Source: JAWVFM01 sp963739355 (lineage in GTDB: Bacteria > Actinomycetota > Thermoleophilia > Solirubrobacterales > 70-9). From it: a DNA stretch of 64,000 bases. The stretch is taken from NCBI GenBank assembly GCA_963739355.1, contig CAVUAD010000001.1:310001-374000 (forward strand). The letters run 5' to 3'. The notes below the pieces were generated by a model. It saw only the letters and a list, made by a program, of their open reading frames with translations, searched no databases and had not been told where the DNA came from. Within the stretch, counting starts at the first letter, position 1, and every line of letters starts with the position of its first letter. Shown piece by piece: positions 43,995 through 52,778 of this stretch. The position numbers were made by a program, and so were the translations under genes.

Positions 43995-45032
43995 GTGATC
44001 CCTCGACGGCTCCTCTCCGCTGCAATCGCCGTGACCCTGTTCGCGCCGGCCCTCGGCGGCTGCGGCTCGAGCGCCGGCTCGGCGAGCTCGACATCCAGCT
44101 CCTCGACCGGGGCGGCCGCGAGCTCGCCGACCTCATCCGCCCCAGCCCCGCAGGTGCCGGAGCAACTGGTTGCGCGGGTTGCGGGAGCCCGGCTTCCGGC
44201 CCCGCTCTCCGGGGAGGCCGCGGTGGCCACGACCGGCGGCGTCCTCGTCATCGGCGGTGTCGACGCCACCGACACGTCCACGGCCACCGTCTCCAAGGTG
44301 ACGCCCGGCGGCGCATCGCCGGCGGGCACTCTTGCCAGCCCGCTGCACGACGCCGCCGCGGCGGCGCTCGGCGCTCGGACGCTGGTTTTCGGCGGGGGAG
44401 CGGCGACCACCGTCGACACGGTCCAGGCCCTCGTCCCGGGCGCCGCGGCACGTCCGGTCGGCGCCCTCCCCGCGGCCCGCTCCGACCTCTCCGCCGTCGG
44501 CTTGGGCAACCGCGCGTTCGTGCTCGGCGGGTACGACGGGAGCACCACCGTCGCCCCGGTCATCGAGACCGCCGACGGCCGTTCGTTCAGGCCCCTCGCA
44601 AGCCTGCCGGTCCCGGTCCGCTACGGGGCGGTCGCGGCCGTCGGACACACGATCTACGTGTTGGGCGGCGAGCTCGCCGACGGCAGCGACACCGATGCGA
44701 TCCAGGCGATCGACACGACGAGCGGCAACGCCAGGGTGGTTGGCCGGCTCCCCTACGCTTTCTCACACTCCTCGGCGATCGCGCTCGGCGGCCTGGTCTA
44801 CGCGCTCGGCGGTCGCGTCGGGGGCACAAGTGGCCACGCGATCGACGGCGTCCTCGCCTTCGACCCCGGCGACGGCAGGGTCAAGGCCGCGGGCAAGCTG
44901 CCGATGCGGGTGACGAACGCGGCGGCGGCGGTTGCGGGCGGGACGGGCTACCTGGCGGGGGGCCTGGGCGCCTCGGGCGCTCCTCTGCGCACAGTGATCA
45001 CGCTGCGGCTCGCGGCCCCGGCGCCTAGGTGA
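43995..45032 (+). CDS. Kelch-repeat beta-propeller lipoprotein
   Basis: The 345-residue protein has a signal peptide with lipobox (LGGCGSS), a Ser/Ala linker and about six Kelch-type blades, seen as GVLVIGGVDATDTSTATV, AFVLGGYDGSTTVAPVIE, IYVLGGELADGSDTDAI and VYALGGRVGGTSGHAIDG. The double Gly in each blade is the Kelch mark. Start is GTG at 43995. It probably works at the surface together with the divergent YVTN lipoprotein; the ligand is unknown. It converges with the CopD-like gene, overlapping by 8 bases. Confidence 0.85.
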   Translation: MIPRRLLSAAIAVTLFAPALGGCGSSAGSASSTSSSSTGAAASSPTSSAPAPQVPEQLVARVAGARLPAPLSGEAAVATTGGVLVIGGVDATDTSTATVSKVTPGGASPAGTLASPLHDAAAAALGARTLVFGGGAATTVDTVQALVPGAAARPVGALPAARSDLSAVGLGNRAFVLGGYDGSTTVAPVIETADGRSFRPLASLPVPVRYGAVAAVGHTIYVLGGELADGSDTDAIQAIDTTSGNARVVGRLPYAFSHSSAIALGGLVYALGGRVGGTSGHAIDGVLAFDPGDGRVKAAGKLPMRVTNAAAAVAGGTGYLAGGLGASGAPLRTVITLRLAAPAPR

Positions 45033-45504
45033 CGAGGTCGGCGGCGAGGTAGAGGATCACGAGAGTGGCGACCAGCATCACGAGTTGCGTGATGCCGCCG
45101 ATGATCGCCGCCCGCCGCAGCGCCGTCTCGTCGGGATGCCCCGCGAGCGCCGCCTCGCGCAGCCGCCGCAGCCGCGGCCCGAGCACGAACGAGTGGACGA
45201 GCGCCAGGATCACGACGCCGGCGAAGATGACCGTCTTGGCGATCACGTCGTTGCCCTGATACGCGTCGCCGAGGTCGCTGAACCCGCCGAACCTGTCGTG
45301 GACGAGGCCGATCCCGGTGCCGAGGAGCAACAGCGCCGCCACGCCGGACACCATCAGGAAGCGCCGGCCGATCAGCCTGAAGAACTCCACGCGCTCGGCA
45401 TCGGGAATCGTCCGCCGTGCAACCCCGGCGGCGATCCCGAGGAAGAACAGCCCACCGACCCAGACGGCGGCGCCGAGCAGGTGGCCGAAGACGAGCAGCG
45501 TCAT
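45025..45504 (-). CDS. CopD-like small integral membrane protein
   Basis: A 159-residue protein with four helices. FGHLLGAAVWVGGLFFLGIA at the start, with His in the first helix and the WVGG turn, is like copper-export CopD and related DUF membrane proteins. RLIGRRFLMVSGVAALLLLG and AKTVIFAGVVILALVHSFVL follow. Metal handling is inference only. The ATG overlaps the stop of the upstream membrane protein gene (ATGA), so the two are coupled. Confidence 0.7.
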   Translation of the reverse strand: MTLLVFGHLLGAAVWVGGLFFLGIAAGVARRTIPDAERVEFFRLIGRRFLMVSGVAALLLLGTGIGLVHDRFGGFSDLGDAYQGNDVIAKTVIFAGVVILALVHSFVLGPRLRRLREAALAGHPDETALRRAAIIGGITQLVMLVATLVILYLAADLVT

Positions 45505-46418
45505 GGCTTGCCCCCACCCTTGGCCGGCCGGTCGAAGGCCTGCATCACGCCACCGGCCGCGAAGCAGGCCGCGCCGAGCAGCGTGCCCCAGTTCGCGATG
45601 TCGACGTTTGCCGCGCTGCCCGTTGCCGGGCGGATGAAGGCGGCGAGCGCCGAGAGCATGAACAGGGCCGAGCCGACCTGGTTGATGGCGACGATCGCCC
45701 AGCCGAGATCGCGCGGCCGCCAGCACGGCCGCGACTTGTGGCAGATCTCGACGAACCCGAGGTGGCCGGAGACCAGGAAGAGGATGCAGCCGAAGATCTC
45801 GGGAGTCCAGATGAGGCGGTTGACCTGCGGGCCGCTCAGCCCCTGGATGAACGAGTCGGCCAGGCTGATGCCGAAGGCGACCGTCCCCGCGAACAGCACG
45901 AACGTGCAGAGCCAGTCGATGCGCTGTGGCTCGTACGACCACCAGCGCCAGCGCTCCGTCGCGAGCGAGCCGTCGGCAGCGACCCTGCGCGGGGCGTTGA
46001 TCGCCCCCAGAAGCGACGCGTAGCCGCCCACGTTGAAGAAGAGCCCGCCGACGAAGTAGATGGACGCGGCCGTCGAGGCGTCGCCGGACCCGAGCTGGGC
46101 GACCCAGGCCCCGATCGCGAACAACGAGCCGCCGACGGCGAAGGCGATCGCGGCGACCCAGTTGACGCGCGCCAGTCGCCTGGCGATCTCCGGTGGGGCG
46201 CGCAGGGTCTCCGGCGCCTCGCCGGCGGCGGAGCGGACCTTGATCGCGCCCCGCTTCCGCGCCGTCCGCGACTCCCAGGTCGCCTCGCCGCCACCCGGCA
46301 GGTCCCAGACCAGGCGGCTGGTGAACGGGCCGGCGCCCTCGGCGCGCTTGCGCTCGAGCCCCTCCGCCGCGCGGACGAGCTTGTCGGGGCCTCCTCGCGG
46401 CGGCGTGATCGCCTCCAC
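45501..46418 (-). CDS. Multi-pass membrane protein, possibly YrhK-like
   Basis: The 305-residue protein has a charged ~95-residue N-terminal part (with WDLPGGGEATWESRT), then six helices in pairs: VAAIAFAVGGSLFAIGAWVA, SIYFVGGLFFNVGGYASLLG, and WLCTFVLFAGTVAFGIS. The paired helices with a Trp-rich cytoplasmic loop recall the YrhK domain, but I am not certain. The GTG lies only 6 bases after the stop of a truncated glutamine-amidotransferase fragment, in the same direction. Confidence 0.65.
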   Translation of the reverse strand: MEAITPPRGGPDKLVRAAEGLERKRAEGAGPFTSRLVWDLPGGGEATWESRTARKRGAIKVRSAAGEAPETLRAPPEIARRLARVNWVAAIAFAVGGSLFAIGAWVAQLGSGDASTAASIYFVGGLFFNVGGYASLLGAINAPRRVAADGSLATERWRWWSYEPQRIDWLCTFVLFAGTVAFGISLADSFIQGLSGPQVNRLIWTPEIFGCILFLVSGHLGFVEICHKSRPCWRPRDLGWAIVAINQVGSALFMLSALAAFIRPATGSAANVDIANWGTLLGAACFAAGGVMQAFDRPAKGGGKP

Positions 46419-46424
46419 CGTTGG

Positions 46425-46571
46425 CTACCCGGCCGGCGCCGCGGGCGCGCCGTTGGTCGTCTCGGCTCCCATCCGCGAGTGCAGGCTCTCGTCGATCAGC
46501 CCGTGCTCGGTCCGGAACAGGAGCTCGCCGAGCACCAGTGGCTCTCCGACGTATGCGTTCCAGCGGCACAT
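46425..46571 (-). pseudogene. Remnant of a class II glutamine amidotransferase (first 48 codons)
   Basis: From an ATG at 46571 the minus strand encodes MCRWNAYVGEPLVLGELLF followed by RTEHGLIDESLHSRMGAETT and NG, then runs into APAAPAG and a TAG. The Cys directly after the start is the nucleophile of class II amidotransferases of the YafJ/EgtC type, whose N-terminus continues after TTNG with GDGFGVGWY. Here it is cut right after TTNG. What remains (48 codons) cannot be active. The downstream membrane-protein gene starts 6 bases later, so a deletion probably joined the two. Confidence 0.72.
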
Positions 46572-46649
46572 GGGGTGATCGCCCTCGCCCGTCCTCGGCG
46601 AGAAGCGTCACCCTAACGAGGCGTCAGTTCTTGAGCCCGGCACAGCCCG

Positions 46650-47528
46650 CTAGCCGGAGAGCACCGCGAGGTCGAGCCGGTCGAGGCGCTCGGGGTCGGC
46701 CAGGAAGTCCATCTCGACGATCTTCTCGCCGCGGACCGTGAACCCGCCGACCGAGAACCGCTTCCCGTCCCGGAACGTGACGAAGCCGATCGCACCGTTG
46801 ATCAGCGCCACGTGCATCTCGAGGCCCATCTGCGAGTACATCCGCGCCTGACGGGCCACCGCCTCCACGCCGCGGACCTCGCGGGCCGGCACGCTCGGGC
46901 CGAAGTCGGCCCGGATCACCACGTCCGGGTCGAGCACCGCGACGAGGCCTTCGAAATCCCCTTCGCGAGCGGCTGTCAGGAAGGCGTCCACGACCCGGCG
47001 CTGGGTGCCGAGGTCGGCATCGGGAACGGCGCGCTCGCCCTGCACCCGGCGGCGCGCTCGGCTGGCGAGCTGGCGGGCGGCCTCGGGGGAGCGGTCCACG
47101 ATTGGCCCGATCTCCACGAAGGGCACGGCGAACATGTCGTGCAGGACGAAGGCCAGGCGCTCGGGCGGCGACAGGGTCTCCAGGACGACGAGCAGAGCCA
47201 GGCCCACGGAATCGGCGATGAGGGCCTCGTGCTCGGGGTTGGTGCCGTCGGCGGGATCGACGATCGGTTCCGGCATGCGAAGGTCCATCGGCTCCTCCCG
47301 CCGCGTCGCACGCGAGCGCAGGATGTTCAGCGATACCCGCGCGACGACCGTGGTCAGCCAGCCTCCGAGGTTCTCGATCTCGCCGGCCTCGGAGCGATCG
47401 AGGCGCAGCCACGCCTCCTGGACCGCGTCGTCGGCCTCGCTCAGCGAGCCGAGCATCCGGTAGGCCACGGCCTTGAGGTGCGTGCGGTGCTCCTCGAACT
47501 GCTCTGCCAGGAATTCGCGCTGGTCCAT
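46650..47528 (-). CDS. ECF41-type sigma factor with SnoaL-like C-terminal domain (SigJ-like)
   Basis: The 292-residue protein has sigma region 2 (HLKAVAYRMLGSLSEADDAVQEAWLRL-type, residues ~17-45) and region 4 with LETLSPPERLAFVLHDMFAVPF and a helix-turn-helix near residues 130-165. It then continues with a SnoaL-like domain (FLTAAREGDFEGLVAVLDPD) and DPERL near the C-terminus, which resembles the NPDKL tail of ECF41 factors. In this group the fused domain, not an anti-sigma, controls activity. It is divergent from an epimerase gene, a known ECF41 partner. GGAGGAA precedes the ATG by 8 bases. Confidence 0.9.
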   Translation of the reverse strand: MDQREFLAEQFEEHRTHLKAVAYRMLGSLSEADDAVQEAWLRLDRSEAGEIENLGGWLTTVVARVSLNILRSRATRREEPMDLRMPEPIVDPADGTNPEHEALIADSVGLALLVVLETLSPPERLAFVLHDMFAVPFVEIGPIVDRSPEAARQLASRARRRVQGERAVPDADLGTQRRVVDAFLTAAREGDFEGLVAVLDPDVVIRADFGPSVPAREVRGVEAVARQARMYSQMGLEMHVALINGAIGFVTFRDGKRFSVGGFTVRGEKIVEMDFLADPERLDRLDLAVLSG

Positions 47529-47529
47529 C

Positions 47530-47556
47530 GGTCACATTCCTCCGTCTTTGAGGGTC
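47530..47556 (+). promoter_or_regulatory. Probable ECF41-dependent promoter of the epimerase gene
   Basis: GGTCACA (47530-47536), 16 bases, then GGTC (47553-47556). The published ECF41 consensus is TGTCACA-N16-CGTC; one base differs in each box and the spacing is exact. The start site would fall near 47563, about 45 bases before the epimerase ATG. Confidence 0.65.
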
Positions 47557-47565
47557 ATACCCGTA

Positions 47566-47592
47566 GACCCCGCAAACCGAGCGGGTGTGACC
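47566..47592 (-). promoter_or_regulatory. Probable ECF41-dependent autoregulatory promoter of the sigma gene
   Basis: On the minus strand GGTCACA (47592-47586), 16 bases, GGTC (47569-47566). Both boxes are the same as in the divergent promoter at 47530-47556, including the deviations from the consensus. The start site would lie about 30 bases before the sigma-factor ATG. Confidence 0.6.
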
Positions 47593-47607
47593 GAAAGGAG
47601 AACCACG

Positions 47608-48582
47608 ATGCGTGTATTCGTGGCAGGTGCGAGCGGCGTGCTCGGCACCAGGCTTGTCCAAAGGCTCATCGACCATGGGCACGAGGTGGTCGGAACCCAC
47701 CACTCGCCGGAGAACGCCGAGGCGCTGAAGGCGCTCGGCGCCGAGCCGGTCGCCCTCGACCTGCTCGACGCCCGCGCGGTGCGCAACGCGGTGCTCGCGG
47801 CGCGCCCCGACGCGATCGTCCACGAGGCGACCGCGCTCAAGGACGTCGAGTTCGCGCGCAACTTCGACAAGGTGTTCGCCGCCACCAACCGGCTGCGCAC
47901 CGAGGGCACGGACGCCCTGCTCGCCGCGGCCGCCGAGGCCGGGGTCGAGCGCTTCGTCGCCCAGAGCTACGCGAGCGCCCGCTACGCGCGCGAGGGCGGC
48001 TGGGTCAAGGCCGAGGACTCCCCGCTCGACCCGGACGTCCCGTCGACCATGCGCGAGAGCATGGCGGCGATGCGCCATCTCGATGCTGCCGTCACGGCCG
48101 CGGGCGGGATCGCGCTGCGCTACGGCGGCTTCTACGGCGCCCACAACGACGGGCTCGTCGATCCGGTTCGCAAGCGGAAGTTCCCGGTCGTCGGCAACGG
48201 CCGCGGCGTGACGTCGTTCATCCACCTGGACGACGCCGCCGAGGGGACCCGGCTGGCGCTCGAGCGCGGCAACCCCGGCATCTACAACATCGTCGACGAC
48301 GAGCCGGCGGCGATGCGCGAATGGCTGCCGGTGTACGCCGAGGCGCTCGGTGCGCCGCCGCCCCGCCACGTGCCGCGCTGGCTGGCGCGGATCGTCGGCG
48401 GCGAGCTGGCGGCGAGGATGGGGACCGAGTCCCGCGGCGCGTCGAACGCCAAGGCCAGGCGCGAGCTCGGCTGGGAGCTCACCTACCCGACCTGGCGGCG
48501 CGGCTTCTTCGCTGTCTACGCGTCAGGCCAGGCGAGCGAGGAGCGCCAACCGCACGGAGCCTCCGCCGCCCCCGCGGCCTAG
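47608..48582 (+). CDS. NAD(P)-binding epimerase-like protein, ECF41 partner
   Basis: A 324-residue extended-SDR protein. VFVAGASGVLGTRLVQRLID is the Rossmann nucleotide site at the very start, DLLDARAVRNAV and VHEATALKDVEF follow, and SFIHLDDAAEGTRLALERG with YNIVDDEPAAMREWLP belongs to the C-terminal substrate domain. The usual YxxxK is not obvious, so activity may be atypical or lost. Genes for such epimerases, oxidoreductases or carboxymuconolactone decarboxylases are the known targets of ECF41 factors. AAAGGAG precedes the ATG by 7 bases. Confidence 0.88.
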   Translation: MRVFVAGASGVLGTRLVQRLIDHGHEVVGTHHSPENAEALKALGAEPVALDLLDARAVRNAVLAARPDAIVHEATALKDVEFARNFDKVFAATNRLRTEGTDALLAAAAEAGVERFVAQSYASARYAREGGWVKAEDSPLDPDVPSTMRESMAAMRHLDAAVTAAGGIALRYGGFYGAHNDGLVDPVRKRKFPVVGNGRGVTSFIHLDDAAEGTRLALERGNPGIYNIVDDEPAAMREWLPVYAEALGAPPPRHVPRWLARIVGGELAARMGTESRGASNAKARRELGWELTYPTWRRGFFAVYASGQASEERQPHGASAAPAA

Positions 48583-48601
48583 CGGGCGTCGGCCCCGGCC
48601 C

Positions 48602-49816
48602 TCAGCCGCGGTGCCGGGGCTTCTTCAGCTTGATGTCGACCTTGCTGCCGGCCTTGACGTTGTGGTTCGGCTTCGGCGACTGGTCGACGACCTTGCCCTT
48701 CCTGTTGCCCTTGACCTTGCCGAGCGAGCAGGCGGCGAGCTCGATCGCTGTCTTCGCCTCCTTCAGGGTCTCGCCCTTGAGCTTGGGAACCGTGCAGGTC
48801 GTCACCGGGGGCGCCCACTCCGGGTAGGTCTCGTCGTCGCCGCCCGTGTGCGTCAGCTGGATCGGGTGCTGGGTGACGGGCGCCGCCTTGATCTCGAAGA
48901 GATCCAGGTTGTAGTTGTCGCCGTAGTCGGAGATGACGAGATCCTTGCTGTCGGGTGAGAACGCCGCCTGGGTGATCACGTACTCGTCACGTGTGGGGTT
49001 TCGGTCGCTGAAGACCGTCTCCGGGTCTCCGCCGCCCGAGTCTGCGACCACCGTGTCGAGCTTCGGGTTCGACGTATCCGTGTAGACGATCTTCCTGCCG
49101 TTCGGCGAGTACTCGATGTCCAACCCGTTCTTCACCAGGAGCTTGCCGCCCCCGCCGTTCGGGCTGAACTCGCGGATGTCGTACTCGACGCTGTCCGAGG
49201 TCGGGTGAGAAACGGTCTGCGCCGCGATGTGCTTCCCGTCCGGCGACCACGAAAGCTTGCCGCCGAGAATCATCTGCGGCGAGCTCTCGGCGACCAGGCG
49301 CACCTTGCGGGTGATCAGGTTGATGACGCAGAGGTTCGACTGCGAGTAGCTCTGGTCCCCGTTGAGAAAGTAGACGTCGCCCTTGGTGCCGCAGTAATAG
49401 GCGAGCTCGTCTCCGCTCGGGGACCAGGTCGGGGCGAGGCCGTCGTACTGGTAGCCGTGGGTGTAGCCGTCGGTGCCGACGAAGGTCTTCCGAGGCCCGA
49501 AGTCGATCGTCTCGACCGACTTCAGATCAAAACGGTTGACGAGGACGATGAGCGAGTGGTAGACGTTGTTCTTGATGACGAACTTGTGGTAGGCGAGAAC
49601 CTCACCGGTCGGCGAGTACACGGGGGTGCTCGACCCGGGCCCGTCGATCGGCGTCTCGCTGCTCGGGTTCTTCGGCGTGACGACGCCGATGGCGTTACGG
49701 AGATTGAAGGCGATCTGCGACGGCTCGGAGGCGGCGCGCGCGGTACCGCCAAGGGCCGCGATCACAACCAGCGATGCCAGGGCGGGCACCAAGAGGCGCT
49801 TGGTCGTACGGACCAT
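48602..49816 (-). CDS. Exported TolB-like beta-propeller protein with C-terminal PASTA domain
   Basis: The 404-residue protein has a signal peptide (1-27, ending GGTARAA), then WD40-like/TolB-type blades: PTWSPSGDELAYY, LSWSPDGKHIAAQ, AAFSPDSKDLVISD. The last ~65 residues form a PASTA domain, VPKLKGETLKEAKTAIELA and GKVVDQSPKPNHNVKAGSKV, a module that binds muropeptides or unlinked peptidoglycan. A cell-wall role is therefore likely. AAAGGA precedes the ATG at 49816 by about 7 bases. Confidence 0.85.
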   Translation of the reverse strand: MVRTTKRLLVPALASLVVIAALGGTARAASEPSQIAFNLRNAIGVVTPKNPSSETPIDGPGSSTPVYSPTGEVLAYHKFVIKNNVYHSLIVLVNRFDLKSVETIDFGPRKTFVGTDGYTHGYQYDGLAPTWSPSGDELAYYCGTKGDVYFLNGDQSYSQSNLCVINLITRKVRLVAESSPQMILGGKLSWSPDGKHIAAQTVSHPTSDSVEYDIREFSPNGGGGKLLVKNGLDIEYSPNGRKIVYTDTSNPKLDTVVADSGGGDPETVFSDRNPTRDEYVITQAAFSPDSKDLVISDYGDNYNLDLFEIKAAPVTQHPIQLTHTGGDDETYPEWAPPVTTCTVPKLKGETLKEAKTAIELAACSLGKVKGNRKGKVVDQSPKPNHNVKAGSKVDIKLKKPRHRG

Positions 49817-49960
49817 GGCGAGTCCTTTCGGATTATTTGGTGTCGGCTCCCTCGCCAACTCGCACGGCCCGACCCGCGCGATCGCGAACCTATCCCGCGC
49901 CAGGCATCGTGTCAAGGCGGCCCGACGAGCGCCTAGGCGCTAAGTACGTGGGCGTCCAGC

Positions 49961-52744
49961 TCAACCGCAGCCGGTGTTCTGCCCGCAGCTCGAGCACGTG
50001 TAGCAGGAGCCGGTGCGCTGCATCATGCCGCCGCACTGGTCGCACGTCGGGCCGAGGTCGAGGCCCTGCATCTTGGCCGGGATCACCGGCGGCGTGTCAG
50101 TGAGCGCGCTGGTCGGCGCGGTCGAGCCGTTGCCCTCCGCGTGGCCGTTCGAGCCGTTGCCGCCGTTCGACGGCGCCGGGCCCTCCTGCACGTACATCGC
50201 GGCCTCGGCCTCCTTGCGCGCGCGGACCTCGGGCGTGAGGATGCCGAGCTCCTCCTGGAGGTCGGCATCGCCGAACCTCGAGGCCAGCCAGCGCATGATG
50301 TAGTCGGGCAGCGACTTCGCGAACGGGATCTCCGGGTTGTTGGTGATGCCCTCCGGCTCGAAGCGAACGTAGGCGAACTTGTGGACGAGCGTCTCGAGCG
50401 GCACGCCGTACTGGAGGCCGATTGAGACCGACGTCGCGAAGGCGTTCATCATGCCCTTGATCGTCGAGCCCTCCTTGCCGATGTCGGTGAGGAAGATCTC
50501 CCCGACGGTCCCGTCCTCGTACATGCCGGCGGTGATGTAGCCCTCGTGGCCGGCGATCGAGAACTTGTGGGTGATCGACTGGCGCTCGCGCGGCATCCTG
50601 CGGCGGTAGGGCTGCGTCGCCTCGGCCGGAGCCTCCTCCTTGTCCTCCTTCTGCGCGTCCGTGCGGAGCGCCTGGGCGGTCTTCGAGCCGTCGCGGTAGA
50701 TGGCCAGCGCCTTCAGGCCGTGCTTCCAGCCCTCCGTGTAGGCCTCGGCGATGTCCTCGACGCTCGCCCTCTGCGGCAGGTTGACCGTCTTCGAGATCGC
50801 GCCCGAGAGGAACGGCTGCGCCGCGGCCATCATCTTGATGTGGCCCATGTGCGAGATGGCCCGCTCGCCGACGGCCACGTCGAACACCGGCAGGTGGGCG
50901 TCCTTGAGGCCCGGGGCGCCGACGATCGTGCTCTTCTCGTTGATGTAGGCCTCGATCTGCTCGATCTCGATCTCCGAGTAGCCGAGCGCCTCGAGCGCCA
51001 TCGGCACCGTGCGGTTGACGATGGTCATCTGGCCGCCGCCGACCAGCTCCTTGAACTTGACCAGCGAGAAGTCGGGCTCGATGCCCGTGGTGTCGCAGTC
51101 CATGAGGAAGGAGATCGTCCCGGTCGGGGCGAGGACCGTCGCCTGGGCGTTGCGGTACCCGTGCTCTTCGCCGAGCTCGACCGCGTCGTCCCAGCTGCGC
51201 TGCGCGGCCTCGACGAGCCGGCCCTTGACGCCCTCGGCGTCGAGCTTGTAGGAGGCCTCGCGATGCATCTCCATCACCGCGTTGTGGGCCTCGCGGTTCT
51301 TCGGGTACTCGTCGTAGGTGCCAACCGCCGCCGCGATCTCGGCCGACTTGCGGTAGCCACGGCCGGTCATGAGCGCGGTGATCGCGCCGGCGATGTTGCG
51401 GCCCTCGTCGGAGTCGTAGGGAACGCCGTCGGACATCAGCAGCGCGCCGAGGTTGGCGTAGCCCAGGCCGAGCTGGCGGAACGCGCGGGCGTTCTCGCCG
51501 ATCTTCTCGGTCGGGTAGCTCGACGGGCTGACGACGATCTCCTGCGCGAGGAACACCGCGTCGACCACGTGCTCGAACTCGTCGGTGTCGAACGAACCGT
51601 CGTCGCGGCGGAACTTCATGAGGTTGATCGAGGCGAGGTTGCAGGCCGAGTCGTCGACGTGCATGTACTCCGAGCAGGGGTTGGAGGCGTTGATCCGGCC
51701 CGACTCCGGGCAGGTGTGCCAGCGGTTGATGATCGAGTCGTACTGGACGCCCGGATCAGCGCACTGCCAGGCGGCGTCGGCAATCTGGTTCATCAGGTCG
51801 CGGGCCTTGACGGTCTTCGTGACCTCGCCGTCCTTACGGGCGGTGAGCTCCCAGTCGCCGTCGGCCTCGACCGCCGCCATGAACTCGTCCGTGACGCGGA
51901 CCGAGTTGTTGGCGTTCTGGTACTGGATCGAGGTGAAGCCGTCACCGTCGATCGACATGTCGAAGCCGGCGTCGCGCAGCGCGTTGGCCTTCTTCTCCTC
52001 GTCCGCCTTGCACCAGATGAAGGCCTCGATGTCCGGGTGGTCGACGTCGAGCACCACCATCTTGGCCGCGCGGCGGGTCTTGCCGCCGGACTTGATGGTG
52101 CCCGCCCAGGCGTCGGCGCCGCGCATGAAGGAGACGGGGCCGGAGGCGAGGCCGCCCTTGGAGAGGTGCTCGACGGAGCCGCGGATGTTGGAGAGGTTGA
52201 TCCCGGAGCCGGAGCCGCCGCGGAAGATCTGGCCCTCCTTGGTGTTCCAGTCGAGGATCGACTCCATCGTGTCCTCGACGGAGAGGATGAAGCAGGCGGA
52301 GCACTGCGGGTGCTCCTCGAAGCCGACGTTGAACCACACCGGGCTGTTGAAGGCGGCCTTCTGGTGGAGCAGGATGTGGGTGAGCTCGGCCTCGAAGGCG
52401 TCGGCGTCCTCGGCGGAGGCGAAGTAGCCGCCGTCGCGCCCCCAGCTCGCGATCGTGCCGGCGACGCGGGTGATCATCTGCTTGACGGACGACTCGCGCT
52501 CGGGGGAGCCGAGCCGGCCGCGGAAGTACTTCTGGGCGACGATGTTGGTGGCGTTCTGGGACCAGCTCTTCGGGAACTCGACGCCGCGCTGGCAGAAGGC
52601 GGGATTCTCCGGGTCGCCGATCACCGCGTCGCGAAGCTCCCACTCGATCTCGTCGAAGGGGTGGACGCCGGGGGTAGTGAAATGACGCTCGACGACCAGC
52701 CCCGCGGTGCTCGGATTTGCGGCTTTTGCAGCGGTTTCAGTCAT
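49961..52744 (-). CDS. nrdJ: Vitamin B12-dependent (class II) ribonucleotide reductase
   Basis: The enzyme makes dNTPs with adenosylcobalamin and needs no oxygen. The 927-residue protein has FNSPVWFNVG with CSACFILSVEDTMESILDW, the loop GGSGSGINLSNIRGS, the active-site region INASNPCSEYMHVDDSACNLASIN, and LAPTGTISFLMDCDTTGIEP (both given by key words). The C-terminal tail has a CxxC set, CDQCGGMMQRTGSCYTCSSC, that re-reduces the active site. GAGGAGAGGA precedes the ATG. It follows nrdR by 34 bases and is probably cotranscribed. Confidence 0.97.
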   Translation of the reverse strand: MTETAAKAANPSTAGLVVERHFTTPGVHPFDEIEWELRDAVIGDPENPAFCQRGVEFPKSWSQNATNIVAQKYFRGRLGSPERESSVKQMITRVAGTIASWGRDGGYFASAEDADAFEAELTHILLHQKAAFNSPVWFNVGFEEHPQCSACFILSVEDTMESILDWNTKEGQIFRGGSGSGINLSNIRGSVEHLSKGGLASGPVSFMRGADAWAGTIKSGGKTRRAAKMVVLDVDHPDIEAFIWCKADEEKKANALRDAGFDMSIDGDGFTSIQYQNANNSVRVTDEFMAAVEADGDWELTARKDGEVTKTVKARDLMNQIADAAWQCADPGVQYDSIINRWHTCPESGRINASNPCSEYMHVDDSACNLASINLMKFRRDDGSFDTDEFEHVVDAVFLAQEIVVSPSSYPTEKIGENARAFRQLGLGYANLGALLMSDGVPYDSDEGRNIAGAITALMTGRGYRKSAEIAAAVGTYDEYPKNREAHNAVMEMHREASYKLDAEGVKGRLVEAAQRSWDDAVELGEEHGYRNAQATVLAPTGTISFLMDCDTTGIEPDFSLVKFKELVGGGQMTIVNRTVPMALEALGYSEIEIEQIEAYINEKSTIVGAPGLKDAHLPVFDVAVGERAISHMGHIKMMAAAQPFLSGAISKTVNLPQRASVEDIAEAYTEGWKHGLKALAIYRDGSKTAQALRTDAQKEDKEEAPAEATQPYRRRMPRERQSITHKFSIAGHEGYITAGMYEDGTVGEIFLTDIGKEGSTIKGMMNAFATSVSIGLQYGVPLETLVHKFAYVRFEPEGITNNPEIPFAKSLPDYIMRWLASRFGDADLQEELGILTPEVRARKEAEAAMYVQEGPAPSNGGNGSNGHAEGNGSTAPTSALTDTPPVIPAKMQGLDLGPTCDQCGGMMQRTGSCYTCSSCGQNTGCG

Positions 52745-52778
52745 CAAGTCCTCTCCTCGGTCCTGCTTTGGGGGTGGA

